Of a stretch of DNA of 64,000 bases, positions 35,290 through 44,208 are shown one piece after another. The notes under the pieces are model-generated. The model was given only the letters and a program-made list of their open reading frames with translations. It ran no database searches and had not been told where the DNA came from. Numbering within the stretch: the stretch's first letter is position 1; each line of letters starts with the position of its first letter. Source of the stretch: Streptomyces sp. OR43 (lineage in GTDB: Bacteria; Actinomycetota; Actinomycetes; Streptomycetales; Streptomycetaceae); the NCBI RefSeq assembly GCF_008042275.1, contig NZ_RDBK01000008.1, forward strand, positions 339,176-403,175. The letters run 5' to 3'. The position numbers and the translations under genes were made by a program.

Positions 35290-35308
35290 CTACGTACGGT
35301 GTACGTAA
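35290..35308. promoter_or_regulatory. Operator copy 1: palindrome between TetR and ABC exporter genes
   Basis: CTACGTACGGTGTACGTAA contains the perfect inverted repeat TACGTAC-GGT-GTACGTA. Its centre is 43 bp from copy 2, about four helical turns, which fits cooperative binding by the TetR protein. Confidence 0.75.
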
Positions 35309-35335
35309 CTACCATGGTGACCGAGGTGGTGATCA

Positions 35336-36046
35336 ATGGTGGGGCGACCCGCAGTACCGGAAGTGATCTGGGCGCGTCCCGAGCGTGCGGGGCGTGGCCC
35401 CAAGCCCGCGTTCAGCCGGGCGGACATCGCTGCGGCAGCCGTGCGCATCGCGGACGCGGAAGGGCTCGACGCGGTGTCGATGCGGAAGGTGGCGGCCGAA
35501 CTGGGCTGCGGCACCATGTCGCTCTACAACTACGTCCCCCGCAAGGAGGACCTGTACGAGCTGATGCTCGACGCGGTCAGCGCCGGCTACGACCTCCCGG
35601 ACCCGTCCGGTGACTGGCGCGCCGATCTCCTCGCCCTCGCCCACCAGGCCCGCGGAATGATGCGCCGACACACCTGGGTGCCCCGGCTGATGTCACCGGT
35701 GTACGGGTTCAGCCCGAACGCCCTGCGGTACCTGGAGTACGCGCTGAGCTGTCTGGACGGGGTCGACGCGCGGTTCGGCGAGAAGATGGAACTCATCGCC
35801 ATGCTCAACGGCGTGGTCACCACCTACACCGCCAACGAGATCGCCACGGCGGAGCGCAGCCGGTCGCTGCCCTGGTCCGAGGAACAGGAGCAGGCCGCCC
35901 GCACCGGGTACCTGATCAGCCAGATCATGACCGGGAAGTATCCGCGGATGGCGGCCGGATTCGCCGAGGACCCCGGACCGATCGATCTGGATGCCGTGTT
36001 CGACCGGGCACTCGCCCGGGTGCTGGACTCGTTCGGGCGCGCGTAG
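35336..36046 (+). CDS. TetR/AcrR family regulator of the divergent ABC exporter
   Basis: 236 residues. The HTH is preceded by an unusual N-terminal extension (RPAVPEVIWARPERAGRGPK); core FSRADIAAAAVRIADAEG and AAELGCGTMSLYNYVPRKED. The C-terminal domain matches the TetR_C_1/TetR_C_11-like group with SPVYGFSPNALRYLEYAL. It is divergent from the DrrAB-like genes, with two operator copies between. The stop lies within the first unit of a 35-bp tandem repeat. Confidence 0.9.
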   Translation: MVGRPAVPEVIWARPERAGRGPKPAFSRADIAAAAVRIADAEGLDAVSMRKVAAELGCGTMSLYNYVPRKEDLYELMLDAVSAGYDLPDPSGDWRADLLALAHQARGMMRRHTWVPRLMSPVYGFSPNALRYLEYALSCLDGVDARFGEKMELIAMLNGVVTTYTANEIATAERSRSLPWSEEQEQAARTGYLISQIMTGKYPRMAAGFAEDPGPIDLDAVFDRALARVLDSFGRA

Positions 36047-36157
36047 GGCGGCGGGTTTTGGGCTCTTTCGGGCGCGCGTAGGGCGGCGGGTGCTGGACTC
36101 GTTCGGCCGCGCGTAGCAGGGCGGTGCTGGGCTCTTTCGGTCGCGTGCAGCAGGGCG
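36020..36157 (+). repeat. Four tandem 34-35 bp repeats spanning the TetR stop codon
   Basis: Units at 36020-36054, 36055-36089, 36090-36123 and 36124-36157, each like GTGCTGGACTCGTTCGGGCG followed by CGCGTAGGGCGGCGG. Unit 1 encodes the TetR end VLDSFGRA-stop, and later units repeat that end as DNA with substitutions. Units 1 and 3, and units 2 and 4, share GGACTCG versus GGCTCTT, suggesting a 70-bp step of amplification. Confidence 0.85.
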
Positions 36158-36177
36158 GGCGCGCCGAACGGCCCCGC

Positions 36178-37395
36178 TCACAGCAGGGCGAACTGGCCGT
36201 CCGGGCCCTCCTCCTGGTGGTCGAGCACGGAGGCCGGACGCCGGGCCGCCACCGGAACCGGCAGCACACCCGCCGCCCGCAGTTCGGGCACGCCGATCTC
36301 CGGACCTTCCGCCAGCTCCTCCTGCCGCGGCCGCAGTTCGGCGAGCAGCGCGAGCAGCGTGATCAGTTCCAGCAGCTCCGACGTCCACTCCTGCGGCCAG
36401 ACGCGGGGCAGCACGGCCTCCAGGCCGCCGGCCCCGGGCGCCGCCGTCCGGCGCCCGAACCACAGCTCCAGTACCCGTACGCCGCCCACCCGGAACTCCC
36501 ACGCACCGGCGGGCACCGGCGAGATGCGGCCCGTACCGAGGCTCAGCACCTGCTCCCCGGCATCGTAGGAGAGCTCCGCCGGGGCGGCCGGCACGGCGGC
36601 CCGCACATAGGGGCGCCGGCCGCCCGGCAGCCGGGGGCGCTCCCCGCCCCGGGCCCCGCGCAACTGGACCCTCAGCAGCTCGTGCCCCAGCTCCACGCCC
36701 GCCGACCAGCGCGCGGTGTCCGCGGGCAGCGGCACCGCGCAGCCGTCCGGAGTGCGGCGGGCCGCCGCGAGGATCCAGGCCAGTACCGACTCGGCGGTGA
36801 CCGCGTCCCCGTGGCGGGCCCGCAGCAGGCCGAGCAGTCCGGGGGCCAGGTTGGGTTCGACGCCGCCGGGGCGCCGGAACAGCGGGCGGATCCGGCCGGG
36901 CCGCCCCGCGGGGGAGTGGCCGTCAGGGAGCAGTGCGGTCACCGAGAGGGCGGGGCCGGTGTCCTGGGGCACCCGGCCGTGCTCGACGAGGAAGAACTGA
37001 TGCCCGTCGGCGACCCGCCACAGCTCGGGCCGGGCCACGTCGATCAGGCGGTGGTCGGGGAGCAGCCACTGCTCGTCGAAGGGCCCGTGCAGGATCCGTA
37101 CGGGCTTCGGGCACGGCCCCGGATCGCGGGCGAACTGGCCGGTGCCGCTGGACTGGCCGGGCAGCGCCGCCACCGGGGTCTGCGGACCGCGCGTGCGGGT
37201 GGGCCCGAAAAGCTGCTCGCGTTCGGCTTCCGGGGCCCGGACGAGACGCTCCCAGCGGGCCCTGAGGGAACCCGCGTCGGGGGCGGTCACCCACGGCCGC
37301 CCGGTCCTGAGCGGCCGCACCGACCAGGGCATGAGGTCGTCGAGGAGCGGGCTGTGCGGGCCCTCGCCGGAGCCGGCCGCTGCCGGAGCTGCCAC
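36178..37395 (-). CDS. Type ISP C-terminal specificity-like domain protein (orphan)
   Basis: 405 residues from GTG 37395 (GGGAGG upstream). It contains PVRILHGPFDEQWLLPDHRLIDVARPELW (in parts), HQFFLVEH, LFRRPGGVEPNLAPGLLGLL and AESVLAWILAAAR, resembling the YRPFD...R and N-I-T-x-A-L elements of the type ISP restriction-enzyme specificity region, but with no nuclease, helicase or methyltransferase domain in it or next to it. It is soluble, with no signal peptide. Streptomyces genomes commonly annotate this kind of orphan as a type ISP protein. DNA binding is inference; an unrelated fold is possible. Confidence 0.5.
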   Translation of the reverse strand: MAAPAAAGSGEGPHSPLLDDLMPWSVRPLRTGRPWVTAPDAGSLRARWERLVRAPEAEREQLFGPTRTRGPQTPVAALPGQSSGTGQFARDPGPCPKPVRILHGPFDEQWLLPDHRLIDVARPELWRVADGHQFFLVEHGRVPQDTGPALSVTALLPDGHSPAGRPGRIRPLFRRPGGVEPNLAPGLLGLLRARHGDAVTAESVLAWILAAARRTPDGCAVPLPADTARWSAGVELGHELLRVQLRGARGGERPRLPGGRRPYVRAAVPAAPAELSYDAGEQVLSLGTGRISPVPAGAWEFRVGGVRVLELWFGRRTAAPGAGGLEAVLPRVWPQEWTSELLELITLLALLAELRPRQEELAEGPEIGVPELRAAGVLPVPVAARRPASVLDHQEEGPDGQFALL

Positions 37396-37497
37396 CGTGT
37401 CGTCCTCCCCGTCGCCACGTCTGCCGCCTTCCCCGGCATCGTAACGGCGGAGTCCCGCGGCCCGGCAGGGCGCCCGCCGGAGCGTGGGGTGGCGCCG

Positions 37498-38283
37498 TCA
37501 GTGGGTCTCCACCGTGACCGAGAAGGAGAACCGGTCGCCCCGGTAGCGGATCTGCGCCACATCGACCACCCGACCGCTCTCGTCGTACGCCACGCCCGTG
37601 TAGTACAGGATCGGGCTGAGCAGCGGGACCCGGAGCAGTCCGGCGGTGGCCGGGTCGGCGAGCCGGGCCTCGACCGTGTCGGTGATCCGGGCGATCGGGA
37701 CGCCGGCGCGGTCGCGCAGCACCTTGGTCATCGGCCAGCGTTCGAGGTCGGCGGGGTCGATCCCGGCCGCGGCCTCCGGATGGACCCAGTTCTGCGCCCA
37801 GTTGGTCGGCTCGCCGGTGTCCTCCTCGCACCGCAGGCGCCGGTAGCCGACGACTTCGGCGCAGCCGGGGAAGTGCTCCGCGACATCGCCCGGCACCGGG
37901 GACGGGCCGTGGTCGAGCAGGGTGGTGCGCTCGCCCGACTGCTGGGCGACGATCGCGTCGATCGAACCCATCAGCCGCACCGGCGACACCCGGCGTGCGC
38001 GGGGCTCGATGAACGTGCCGCGCCGCCGGTGCCGGCTGATGAGCCCCTCCGTCTCCAGCTCCTTCAGCGCCTGGCGCATCGTGAGGACGCTGACGCCGTA
38101 GTGCGCGGCGAGCTGTTCCTCCGTCGGCAGCCGCAGCGTGGCGTCCGCGGTGCGGCCCAGTATCGAGGCCCGCAACGACTGCGAGACCTGATACCACAGC
38201 GGGAGCTTGCGGTTCAGGACCAGTGAGTCGGGTGCGAAGGCGGCTCCGGGGGCCGTGGGGGGCGTCTCAGAGGGCTGCGGCAC
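37498..38283 (-). CDS. GntR family regulator with UTRA domain (HutC type)
   Basis: 261 residues. A 30-residue unstructured N-terminus precedes the winged helix (LWYQVSQSLRASILGRTADA, LRLPTEEQLAAHYGVSVLTM, RQALKELETEGLISRHRRRG) and a UTRA ligand domain to the end (YRRLRCEEDTGEPTNWAQNW). It lies 66 bp downstream of hmgA on the same strand, so control of tyrosine/homogentisate catabolism is possible but not shown. Confidence 0.9.
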   Translation of the reverse strand: MPQPSETPPTAPGAAFAPDSLVLNRKLPLWYQVSQSLRASILGRTADATLRLPTEEQLAAHYGVSVLTMRQALKELETEGLISRHRRRGTFIEPRARRVSPVRLMGSIDAIVAQQSGERTTLLDHGPSPVPGDVAEHFPGCAEVVGYRRLRCEEDTGEPTNWAQNWVHPEAAAGIDPADLERWPMTKVLRDRAGVPIARITDTVEARLADPATAGLLRVPLLSPILYYTGVAYDESGRVVDVAQIRYRGDRFSFSVTVETH

Positions 38284-38349
38284 CTGGTCACCTGCGTTCG
38301 TCGTCGCTGCGGCACGGAGCCCTTGCGGCCTGAAGTAATACGAGGCCCT

Positions 38350-39678
38350 TTACGGCCTGAAGTTGCGGGTCAGACCCTGCCACACGTCGTCGTATCCGTG
38401 CTGAAGGTGTCCGGCCGTCGCCGCCTGCCCGGTCGCGGTGACCGGCCAGCGGGTCTCGAACATGAAGGCCAGGCCGTCGTCGATCTTCTGCGGCTTCAGC
38501 TCCGCCGCGCTCGCCCGGTCGAAGGTCTCCCGGTCCGGTCCGTGCGCCGACATCATGTTGTGCAGGGAGCCGCCGCCGGGAACGAAACCGCCCTCGCCGG
38601 CCGTCTTCGCGTCGTACGCGCCCTCGATCAGGCCCATGTACTCGCTCATGACGTTGCGGTGGAAGTACGGCGGCCGGAAGGTGTCCTCGCCCACCAGCCA
38701 GCGCGGCGCGAACACCACGAAATCGACCCCGGCCAGACCGGGGGTGTCCGTGGGCGAGGTCAGCACCGTGAAGATCGACGGGTCCGGGTGGTCGTAGCTG
38801 ACCGAGCCGATGACGTTGAACCGGCGCAGGTCGTAGACGTACGGGGTGTGGTTGCCGTGCCAGGCGACCACATCCAGTGGCGAGTGGTCGTACGTCGCCG
38901 ACCAGAGGTTGCCGCAGTACTTGTTGACCACCTCGACCGGGCGCTCCACGTCCTCGTACGCGGCGACCGGGGCGAGGAAGTCCCGTGCGTTCGCGAGGCC
39001 GTTGGCGCCGATCGGGCCGAGGTCGGGGAGAACGAAGGGACTGCCGTAGTTCTCGCAGACATAGCCCCGGGCGGTGGCGTCGAGCAGTTCGACCCGGAAG
39101 CGGACACCGCGCGGGATCAGTGCCACGTGGCCCGGTTCCGCGCGCAGCAGGCCCAGTTCGGTGCGCAGCAGGAGACCGCCGTGCTCGGGGACGATGAGCA
39201 GCTCGCCGTCGCTGTCGCTGAACACCCGGTCGTTCATCGTGGTGTTGGCGGCGTAGAGGTGCACGGCCATGCCGCTGCGCTCGGCGGCGTTGCCGTTTCC
39301 ACCCAGCGTCCACAGACCGGAAAGGAAGTCCGTGCCGGGCGCGGGCTCCGGGAGCGGGTCCCAGCGCAGCCGGTTGGGGTCCGGGACGGTCTCGGTGAAC
39401 GGGGCGGTGCGCAGGGTGCCGTTGTCGGTACGGGTGAACGGCGGGTGGGCCGCGGAGGGGCGGATCCGGTAGAGCCAGGAGCGGCGGTTGTGGGCGCGCG
39501 GCTCGGTGAAGGCCGAACCGCTGAGCTGTTCCGCGTAGAGCCCCAGCGGGGCGCGCTGGGGTGAGTTGCGGCCGTGCGGCAGCGCTCCCGGCACCGCTTC
39601 CGAGCTGTGCTGATTGCCGAATCCGGCGGAGTGCGCGAGCCCTTCCGCCGTCTTCCGCGCCTGCTCGATGCCGCTCAT
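38350..39678 (-). CDS. hmgA: Homogentisate 1,2-dioxygenase
   Basis: 442 residues from ATG 39678 ([13 protein letters not shown]). It opens the ring of homogentisate to maleylacetoacetate in phenylalanine/tyrosine breakdown, using Fe(II). The expected ligand region is intact: [18 protein letters not shown] holds the His and Glu ligands, and [15 protein letters not shown] holds the second His. [17 protein letters not shown] near the start is also typical. A 14-residue longer start at 39720 is less likely. It is monocistronic or with the GntR gene. Confidence 0.97.
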   Translation of the reverse strand: MSGIEQARKTAEGLAHSAGFGNQHSSEAVPGALPHGRNSPQRAPLGLYAEQLSGSAFTEPRAHNRRSWLYRIRPSAAHPPFTRTDNGTLRTAPFTETVPDPNRLRWDPLPEPAPGTDFLSGLWTLGGNGNAAERSGMAVHLYAANTTMNDRVFSDSDGELLIVPEHGGLLLRTELGLLRAEPGHVALIPRGVRFRVELLDATARGYVCENYGSPFVLPDLGPIGANGLANARDFLAPVAAYEDVERPVEVVNKYCGNLWSATYDHSPLDVVAWHGNHTPYVYDLRRFNVIGSVSYDHPDPSIFTVLTSPTDTPGLAGVDFVVFAPRWLVGEDTFRPPYFHRNVMSEYMGLIEGAYDAKTAGEGGFVPGGGSLHNMMSAHGPDRETFDRASAAELKPQKIDDGLAFMFETRWPVTATGQAATAGHLQHGYDDVWQGLTRNFRP

Positions 39679-39807
39679 ATGTGCTCCCGGTGCATGAGAA
39701 TCCTGGAATCCTATGCTCAACCGTAGGAATCGAAGCGGCGAGAGTCAACGGCATTCGTGCGGCACAGGGGGGTTCCAGAAGGTGAACAATGCTCTACTCT
39801 CCGGCTC

Positions 39808-41991
39808 ATGTCGTGGACACGAAGACTTTTGGTGGTTCTGGCGGCCCTCGCGGCCGCCCTGCTCGCGGCCCCGGCCGCCCAGGCGCACGAGGAACGGCCC
39901 GTCACCTTGCCCGACGGCACCGGCAGCGTTCCCACGTACCGCACGGGTGAGCCCGATCTCCTGGTCTGCAAGAGCGACCGGGCCGACTTCGAGCGCCGGA
40001 TATCCGGCTTCCCGGACGCCCTGCGGGCCAGGAACCTGACGCTCTTCGACCGGTGCCGGAAGTCCGGCTACCGCCATCTCCAGCAGGCCGTCGACGCCGT
40101 CACCGGGCCCGGGAAGAACATCGCGATCCTGCCCGGACTCTACGAGGAGGAGCCCTCGCTCCCGGCGCCGAAGGGGGAGTGCGAGCGGCTGAAGGCCCCC
40201 GACTCGCAGCTCGGCTACCAGATCCTGAGCTACGAACAGCAGGCGAAGTGCCCGCACAACCAGAACCTGGTGGCGATCCTCGGCAAGAAGGACCTCCAGA
40301 TCGAGGGCACGGGCGCCGCGCGCACGGACGTCGTCATCGACGCCAAGTACCAGAAGCTCAACGCGGTCCGCGCGGACGGCTCCGACGGGGTCTACTTCAA
40401 GAACTTCACCGCCCAGCGCACCACGTTCAACTCGCTGTACATCCTGGCCCAGGACGGCTTCGTCATCGACGACGTCCTGACCCGGTGGAACGACGAGTAC
40501 GGCTTCCTGACCTTCGCCAGTGACCACGGCCTGTACAAGAACTGCGAGTCGTACGGAAACGGCGACTCCGGCATCTATCCGGGCAGCGCGTCGGACATCA
40601 ACGACGGCTACGGCTACGCGGTGCCGCGCTACTCGATCGAGATCACCGGCTGCCGCAGCCACCACAACATGGTCGGCTACTCGGGCACGGCGGGCGACTC
40701 CGTCTACGTCCACGACAACGAGTTCGACCACAACATGGGCGGCGCCTCGATGGACAGCGCCTTCCCCGGCCACCCCGGACTGCCGCAGAACCACGCCCGC
40801 TTCGAGCGCAACCTGATCCACGACAACAACGCCGACTACTACCCGTACGTCGCCGACGGCACCTGCGCCAAGCCGCCCGTCGAGCGCGGTTACGAGGGCG
40901 GGGTGGTCTGCCCGCAGATCTCCATGCCCCCGGGCACCGGCATCATCACCGCCGGCGGCAACTGGAACCTCTACGAGAACAACTGGGTCTACGGACAGAA
41001 GCGCGCCGCCTTCTTCCTGAGCGCCGTACCCGCCTTCATCCGTGGCGAGGACGCCCTCGGCAAGCAGACCGACACCTCGCACCACAACCGGTACGCGAAC
41101 AACCACCTGGGCACCGACAAGCAGGGCCGCTCGCGCCCCAACGGCACCGATGTGTGGTGGGACGGCCAGGGGTCGGGAAACTGCTGGCAGTCCGACGCGG
41201 GCGCGTCCACCCCGCGCTCCCTGCCCTCGTGCGGATCCGGGCGCGGCTCGGTCACGGGCAGCACCGACCGGCTGGTGGGGGAGCCCGTCAAGCTCGCCCA
41301 GCTGCTGGTCTGCGCCGACTACAACGTGCAGGCGCGGCGGCTGCCGGCCGGCTGCGACTGGTACGGGGCGCGCGGCATCGAGCGCATCGAGGTGCAGGCG
41401 TCCCTCGGAATCGCGGTGGTGCTGGTGCTGGTCGGCGGGGTGCTGTGGTGGCGCCGGCTGCGGGCCGACCGGCTCGCCACGGCCGCCACGGTCCTCGGCC
41501 TCATCGGCCTCGTACTGGACGTGGCCGGGTCGACCACGGGCCTGGCCGCCACCTATGTGCCCGCACTCGCGCTGCTGCTGACGGGGGTCTGGTGGACGGG
41601 CATTGGGCTGGTGCTGCGCCGGGAGCGGCCGGGACTGGGCTGGACCACGGTGGCGCTGGGCGGGCTGACGCTGCTCGACGCGCTGGACAAGGGTGTGTTC
41701 ATCATCCCGTGGATCCCGCTGAGCCCGGCCTGGGTGCGCGGACTGCTCGGCCTGGTCTGGGTGGTGTGGGCCGTCGTGGCCGCCGCCCGCCACGGTGAGC
41801 GCGCGACGGGGACGCCGGACGCGGCCACGACGGCCCACACCACCCAGACCAGGCCGAGCAGTCCGCGCACCGGCGAGGAGCCCGCTGCGGATCCGGCGAC
41901 CGGTTCCGAAGGCGCGGTGGTTCAGGGCGAACCTGTCCGGCCTGCCTCGCCCACCCCGCCGTCCGCGGAACCGAACGGGGAACCGTCGTGA
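39808..41991 (+). CDS. Secreted/membrane right-handed beta-helix protein
   Basis: 727 residues. Signal peptide to about AAQAHEERP. A parabetahelix region (about 70-480) has repeated N/D-rich turns such as YKNCESYGNGDSGIYPGSAS, GCRSHHNMVGYSGTAGDSVY and NEFDHNMGGASMD, with NNWVYGQKRAAFFL near its end. It is followed by four to five helices (about 530-665) and a polar, Thr/Pro-rich tail. The fold is that of NosD or carbohydrate-binding CASH proteins; ligand unknown. The tail is encoded by the 3' arm of a perfect inverted repeat (41821-41871), so the last 60 residues may not be ancestral. The stop overlaps the next GTG. Confidence 0.8.
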   Translation: MSWTRRLLVVLAALAAALLAAPAAQAHEERPVTLPDGTGSVPTYRTGEPDLLVCKSDRADFERRISGFPDALRARNLTLFDRCRKSGYRHLQQAVDAVTGPGKNIAILPGLYEEEPSLPAPKGECERLKAPDSQLGYQILSYEQQAKCPHNQNLVAILGKKDLQIEGTGAARTDVVIDAKYQKLNAVRADGSDGVYFKNFTAQRTTFNSLYILAQDGFVIDDVLTRWNDEYGFLTFASDHGLYKNCESYGNGDSGIYPGSASDINDGYGYAVPRYSIEITGCRSHHNMVGYSGTAGDSVYVHDNEFDHNMGGASMDSAFPGHPGLPQNHARFERNLIHDNNADYYPYVADGTCAKPPVERGYEGGVVCPQISMPPGTGIITAGGNWNLYENNWVYGQKRAAFFLSAVPAFIRGEDALGKQTDTSHHNRYANNHLGTDKQGRSRPNGTDVWWDGQGSGNCWQSDAGASTPRSLPSCGSGRGSVTGSTDRLVGEPVKLAQLLVCADYNVQARRLPAGCDWYGARGIERIEVQASLGIAVVLVLVGGVLWWRRLRADRLATAATVLGLIGLVLDVAGSTTGLAATYVPALALLLTGVWWTGIGLVLRRERPGLGWTTVALGGLTLLDALDKGVFIIPWIPLSPAWVRGLLGLVWVVWAVVAAARHGERATGTPDAATTAHTTQTRPSSPRTGEEPAADPATGSEGAVVQGEPVRPASPTPPSAEPNGEPS
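41733..41871. repeat. Perfect 51-bp inverted repeat inside a coding sequence
   Basis: Arms 41733-41783 and 41821-41871 are exactly complementary over 51 bp; the loop is 37 bp. The left arm encodes the hydrophobic VRGLLGLVWVVWAVVAA segment; the right arm, its reverse complement, encodes AATTAHTTQTRPSSPRT in the same frame. Confidence 0.97.
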
Positions 41992-42821
41992 ACCGACACC
42001 CGAACCGGGCGTGGGCGCCGCCCCGCGGACGCAGGTCCGCGGCCGTTCTGCTCGCCGCCGCCCTCCTGCTGGGCGCGAGCGCCTGTGGGGGGCGGGCCGC
42101 CACCCACCACAAGCCGGGCACCAGTCATGAGCAGGCCACCGGCAGCAACGGCAGGCTCCTGACCGCGGACGACGGTTCCGGCAACCGGCTGCGCCAGGTC
42201 GACGCCCAGGGCGCCCCCGAGGTCACGGTCGCCGCGCGGCCCGACTCGGAGGACGGCTGGAACGTCCACCTCTCCGTACGCAACTTCCGGTTCACCCCGG
42301 ACAGCGTCGGCGGCGCCGCACTCCTCGGACGCGGCCACGCCCGGCTCTTCCTCGACGGCCACCCCCTCGCCAGGATCTACGGCACCTGGTTCCATCTCCC
42401 GACGTCGCTCCTGCGCACCGCCGGGGGCGGCACCCGGCTGACCGCCCGCCTCTACGCCGACGACCACACCGCCTGGGCGGTCGGCACCGCCCCGGTCCAG
42501 GCCGTCACCACCCTGGGCGGCGCCACCTCGGCACCCGCACCCGCGCCCACCGCCACCCCCGACGCCACCGCGGAGATATCGATCCGCGACGGCAAGGTCG
42601 ACCCCGCCCCGGGGCGCACCGAGGTCAAGAAGGGCCGGACCGTGCGCCTCCTCGTGCGCAGCGACCGCGACGACACCCTGCACGTCCACGGCTACGACAA
42701 GGAGGCGCGGCTGCCCGCCGGCCGGGCCGTCACCCTGACCTTCACCGCCGACCGCACCGGGCTCTTCGAGGTCGAGACGCACGAGTCCGACCTGCTCCTG
42801 ACCCAACTCGTCGTACGGTGA
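41988..42821 (+). CDS. Lipoprotein with C-terminal cupredoxin-like domain
   Basis: 277 residues from GTG 41988 (4-bp overlap with the previous gene). Lipobox LGASACGG places the modified Cys near residue 34. The middle domain (about 80-175) is beta-rich without clear family. The C-terminal domain (about 195-277) is cupredoxin-like: VKKGRTVRLLVRSDRDDTLH, VHGYDKEARLPAGRAV, and GLFEVETHESDLLLTQLVV, as in EfeO-type or plasma-membrane cupredoxins. His residues are present, but no type 1 Cys ligand is seen, so copper binding is uncertain. It is anchored outside the membrane and probably works with the flanking gene products. Confidence 0.75.
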   Translation: MNRHPNRAWAPPRGRRSAAVLLAAALLLGASACGGRAATHHKPGTSHEQATGSNGRLLTADDGSGNRLRQVDAQGAPEVTVAARPDSEDGWNVHLSVRNFRFTPDSVGGAALLGRGHARLFLDGHPLARIYGTWFHLPTSLLRTAGGGTRLTARLYADDHTAWAVGTAPVQAVTTLGGATSAPAPAPTATPDATAEISIRDGKVDPAPGRTEVKKGRTVRLLVRSDRDDTLHVHGYDKEARLPAGRAVTLTFTADRTGLFEVETHESDLLLTQLVVR

Positions 42822-44128
42822 CGGCCCTCGACGATCCCGGTGCCGTGAGCGTCCTCGCCCATGGCATCGGCGCCCAGCACGACCTGCCCCTCTCGCCCTT
42901 CTACGCCTTCGCGGGAGCCTTCGCCGCGCTCTTCGTCTCCTTCCTCGCGCTCGGCCTGCTCTGGTCCGCCTCCCGGTTCCGCGGCGACCGGGCGGGCCGC
43001 CCCCTGCCGGCCGCCGTCCAGCGCGCGGCCGACGCCCGCCCCACCCGCATCACCGTCCGCGCGCTGGGCGTGGCCGCCGCGCTCCTGGTCGCGCTGTGCC
43101 TCGTCCTCGGCCCGGCCGACCCGGACCGCAACCCAGCCCCGGGCGCCGTCTACGTACTCCTGTGGGTCGGGCTCGTCCCCGCATCGCTGCTGCTCGGCCC
43201 CGTCTGGCGGCTGCTCAACCCACTGCGCACCCTGCACCTCCTCGGCTGCCGCGTGCTCCGCCGCGACCCGGCCGCCGGCCGGCCCCTGCCCCCGCGCGTC
43301 GGGATGTGGCCCGCGGCGGCCGGGCTCCTCGCCTTCACCTGGCTCGAACTCGTGGCCCCCGACCCCGCCTCATCCACTGCCCTGCTCCTTTTCCTCGCCC
43401 TCTACTGCGCCGCCCACCTCGCGGGCGCCGCCCTGTACGGCGCCAGTTGGTTCGACCACGCCGACGCCTTCGAGGTCTATTCGGGCCTCCTCGCCCGCCT
43501 CTCGCCGCTCGGCCGCCGCCCGGCCGACCGCCGCCTCGTGCTGCGCTCCCCGTTCAACGGACTCGACGCCACGCCCCAGCTCCCCGGGCTCGTCGCCACT
43601 GTCTGCGTGATGCTCGGCTCCACGGCCTACGACGGCTTCTCCGACGCGCCCTCCTGGATCAGCACCGTCCAGACCTCGGCCCTGGGCCGTACCACCACCG
43701 CCACCCTCGGACTCCTCGGCGCCGTCGCCCTCGTCGCCGCCCTCTACGCCCTGTGCGCCGGATCCACCCGGCTTCTCTCCGGCCGGCTTCCGCACCCCCT
43801 CACCGCCTTCGCGCACTCCCTCATCCCGATCGCCCTCGGCTATCTGGTGGCCCACTACTTCACACTCTTCGTCACCGAAGGGCCACGTACCGTCATGATG
43901 GCACTCGGCACTGACAATCCCGCACCGCCCGAACCGCCCCTGGGCCCGGGCGGCACCGCCACGCTCCAGGTCCTCGCGATCGTCGTCGGCCATGTCCTCG
44001 GCGTCGTCGCCGCCCACGACCGCTCCGTCCGGCTCTTCCCGCCCGGCCGCGCCGTCGCCGGCCAACTGCCGCTCCTGGTCCTGATGGTCGCGTACACGAT
44101 CGGCGGACTGGCCCTGCTGATCGCCTGA
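42818..44128 (+). CDS. Polytopic membrane protein of unknown function
   Basis: 436 residues from GTG 42818, overlapping the lipoprotein stop by 4 bp. About ten hydrophobic helices, beginning with FYAFAGAFAALFVSFLALGL. Polar conserved-looking loops: VWRLLNPLRTLHLL, SWFDHADAFEVYSGLLARLS, RSPFNGLD, and AHYFTLFVTEG. I recognise no named family. Being the last of three coupled genes with a secreted beta-helix protein and a cupredoxin-like lipoprotein, it could be the membrane partner of a surface redox or metal system (inference). Confidence 0.75.
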   Translation: MTALDDPGAVSVLAHGIGAQHDLPLSPFYAFAGAFAALFVSFLALGLLWSASRFRGDRAGRPLPAAVQRAADARPTRITVRALGVAAALLVALCLVLGPADPDRNPAPGAVYVLLWVGLVPASLLLGPVWRLLNPLRTLHLLGCRVLRRDPAAGRPLPPRVGMWPAAAGLLAFTWLELVAPDPASSTALLLFLALYCAAHLAGAALYGASWFDHADAFEVYSGLLARLSPLGRRPADRRLVLRSPFNGLDATPQLPGLVATVCVMLGSTAYDGFSDAPSWISTVQTSALGRTTTATLGLLGAVALVAALYALCAGSTRLLSGRLPHPLTAFAHSLIPIALGYLVAHYFTLFVTEGPRTVMMALGTDNPAPPEPPLGPGGTATLQVLAIVVGHVLGVVAAHDRSVRLFPPGRAVAGQLPLLVLMVAYTIGGLALLIA

Positions 44129-44208
44129 GGCGGGCCGCCCTCGCCCCGGAGCCCGAGCCCGAGTCCGGGGGCGCACCCCCGCCCCCGGCCGAGGAGGCCC
44201 ACGGCATC

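Noticed and set aside
36178..37395. Active type ISP restriction-modification system
   Set aside because: No nuclease, helicase or methyltransferase motif in this protein or its neighbours.
39745..41838. Large minus-strand frame opposite the beta-helix gene
   Set aside because: Val/Asp/Gly-rich shadow frame without a signature. The plus frame has signal peptide, helix repeats and coupling to the next gene.
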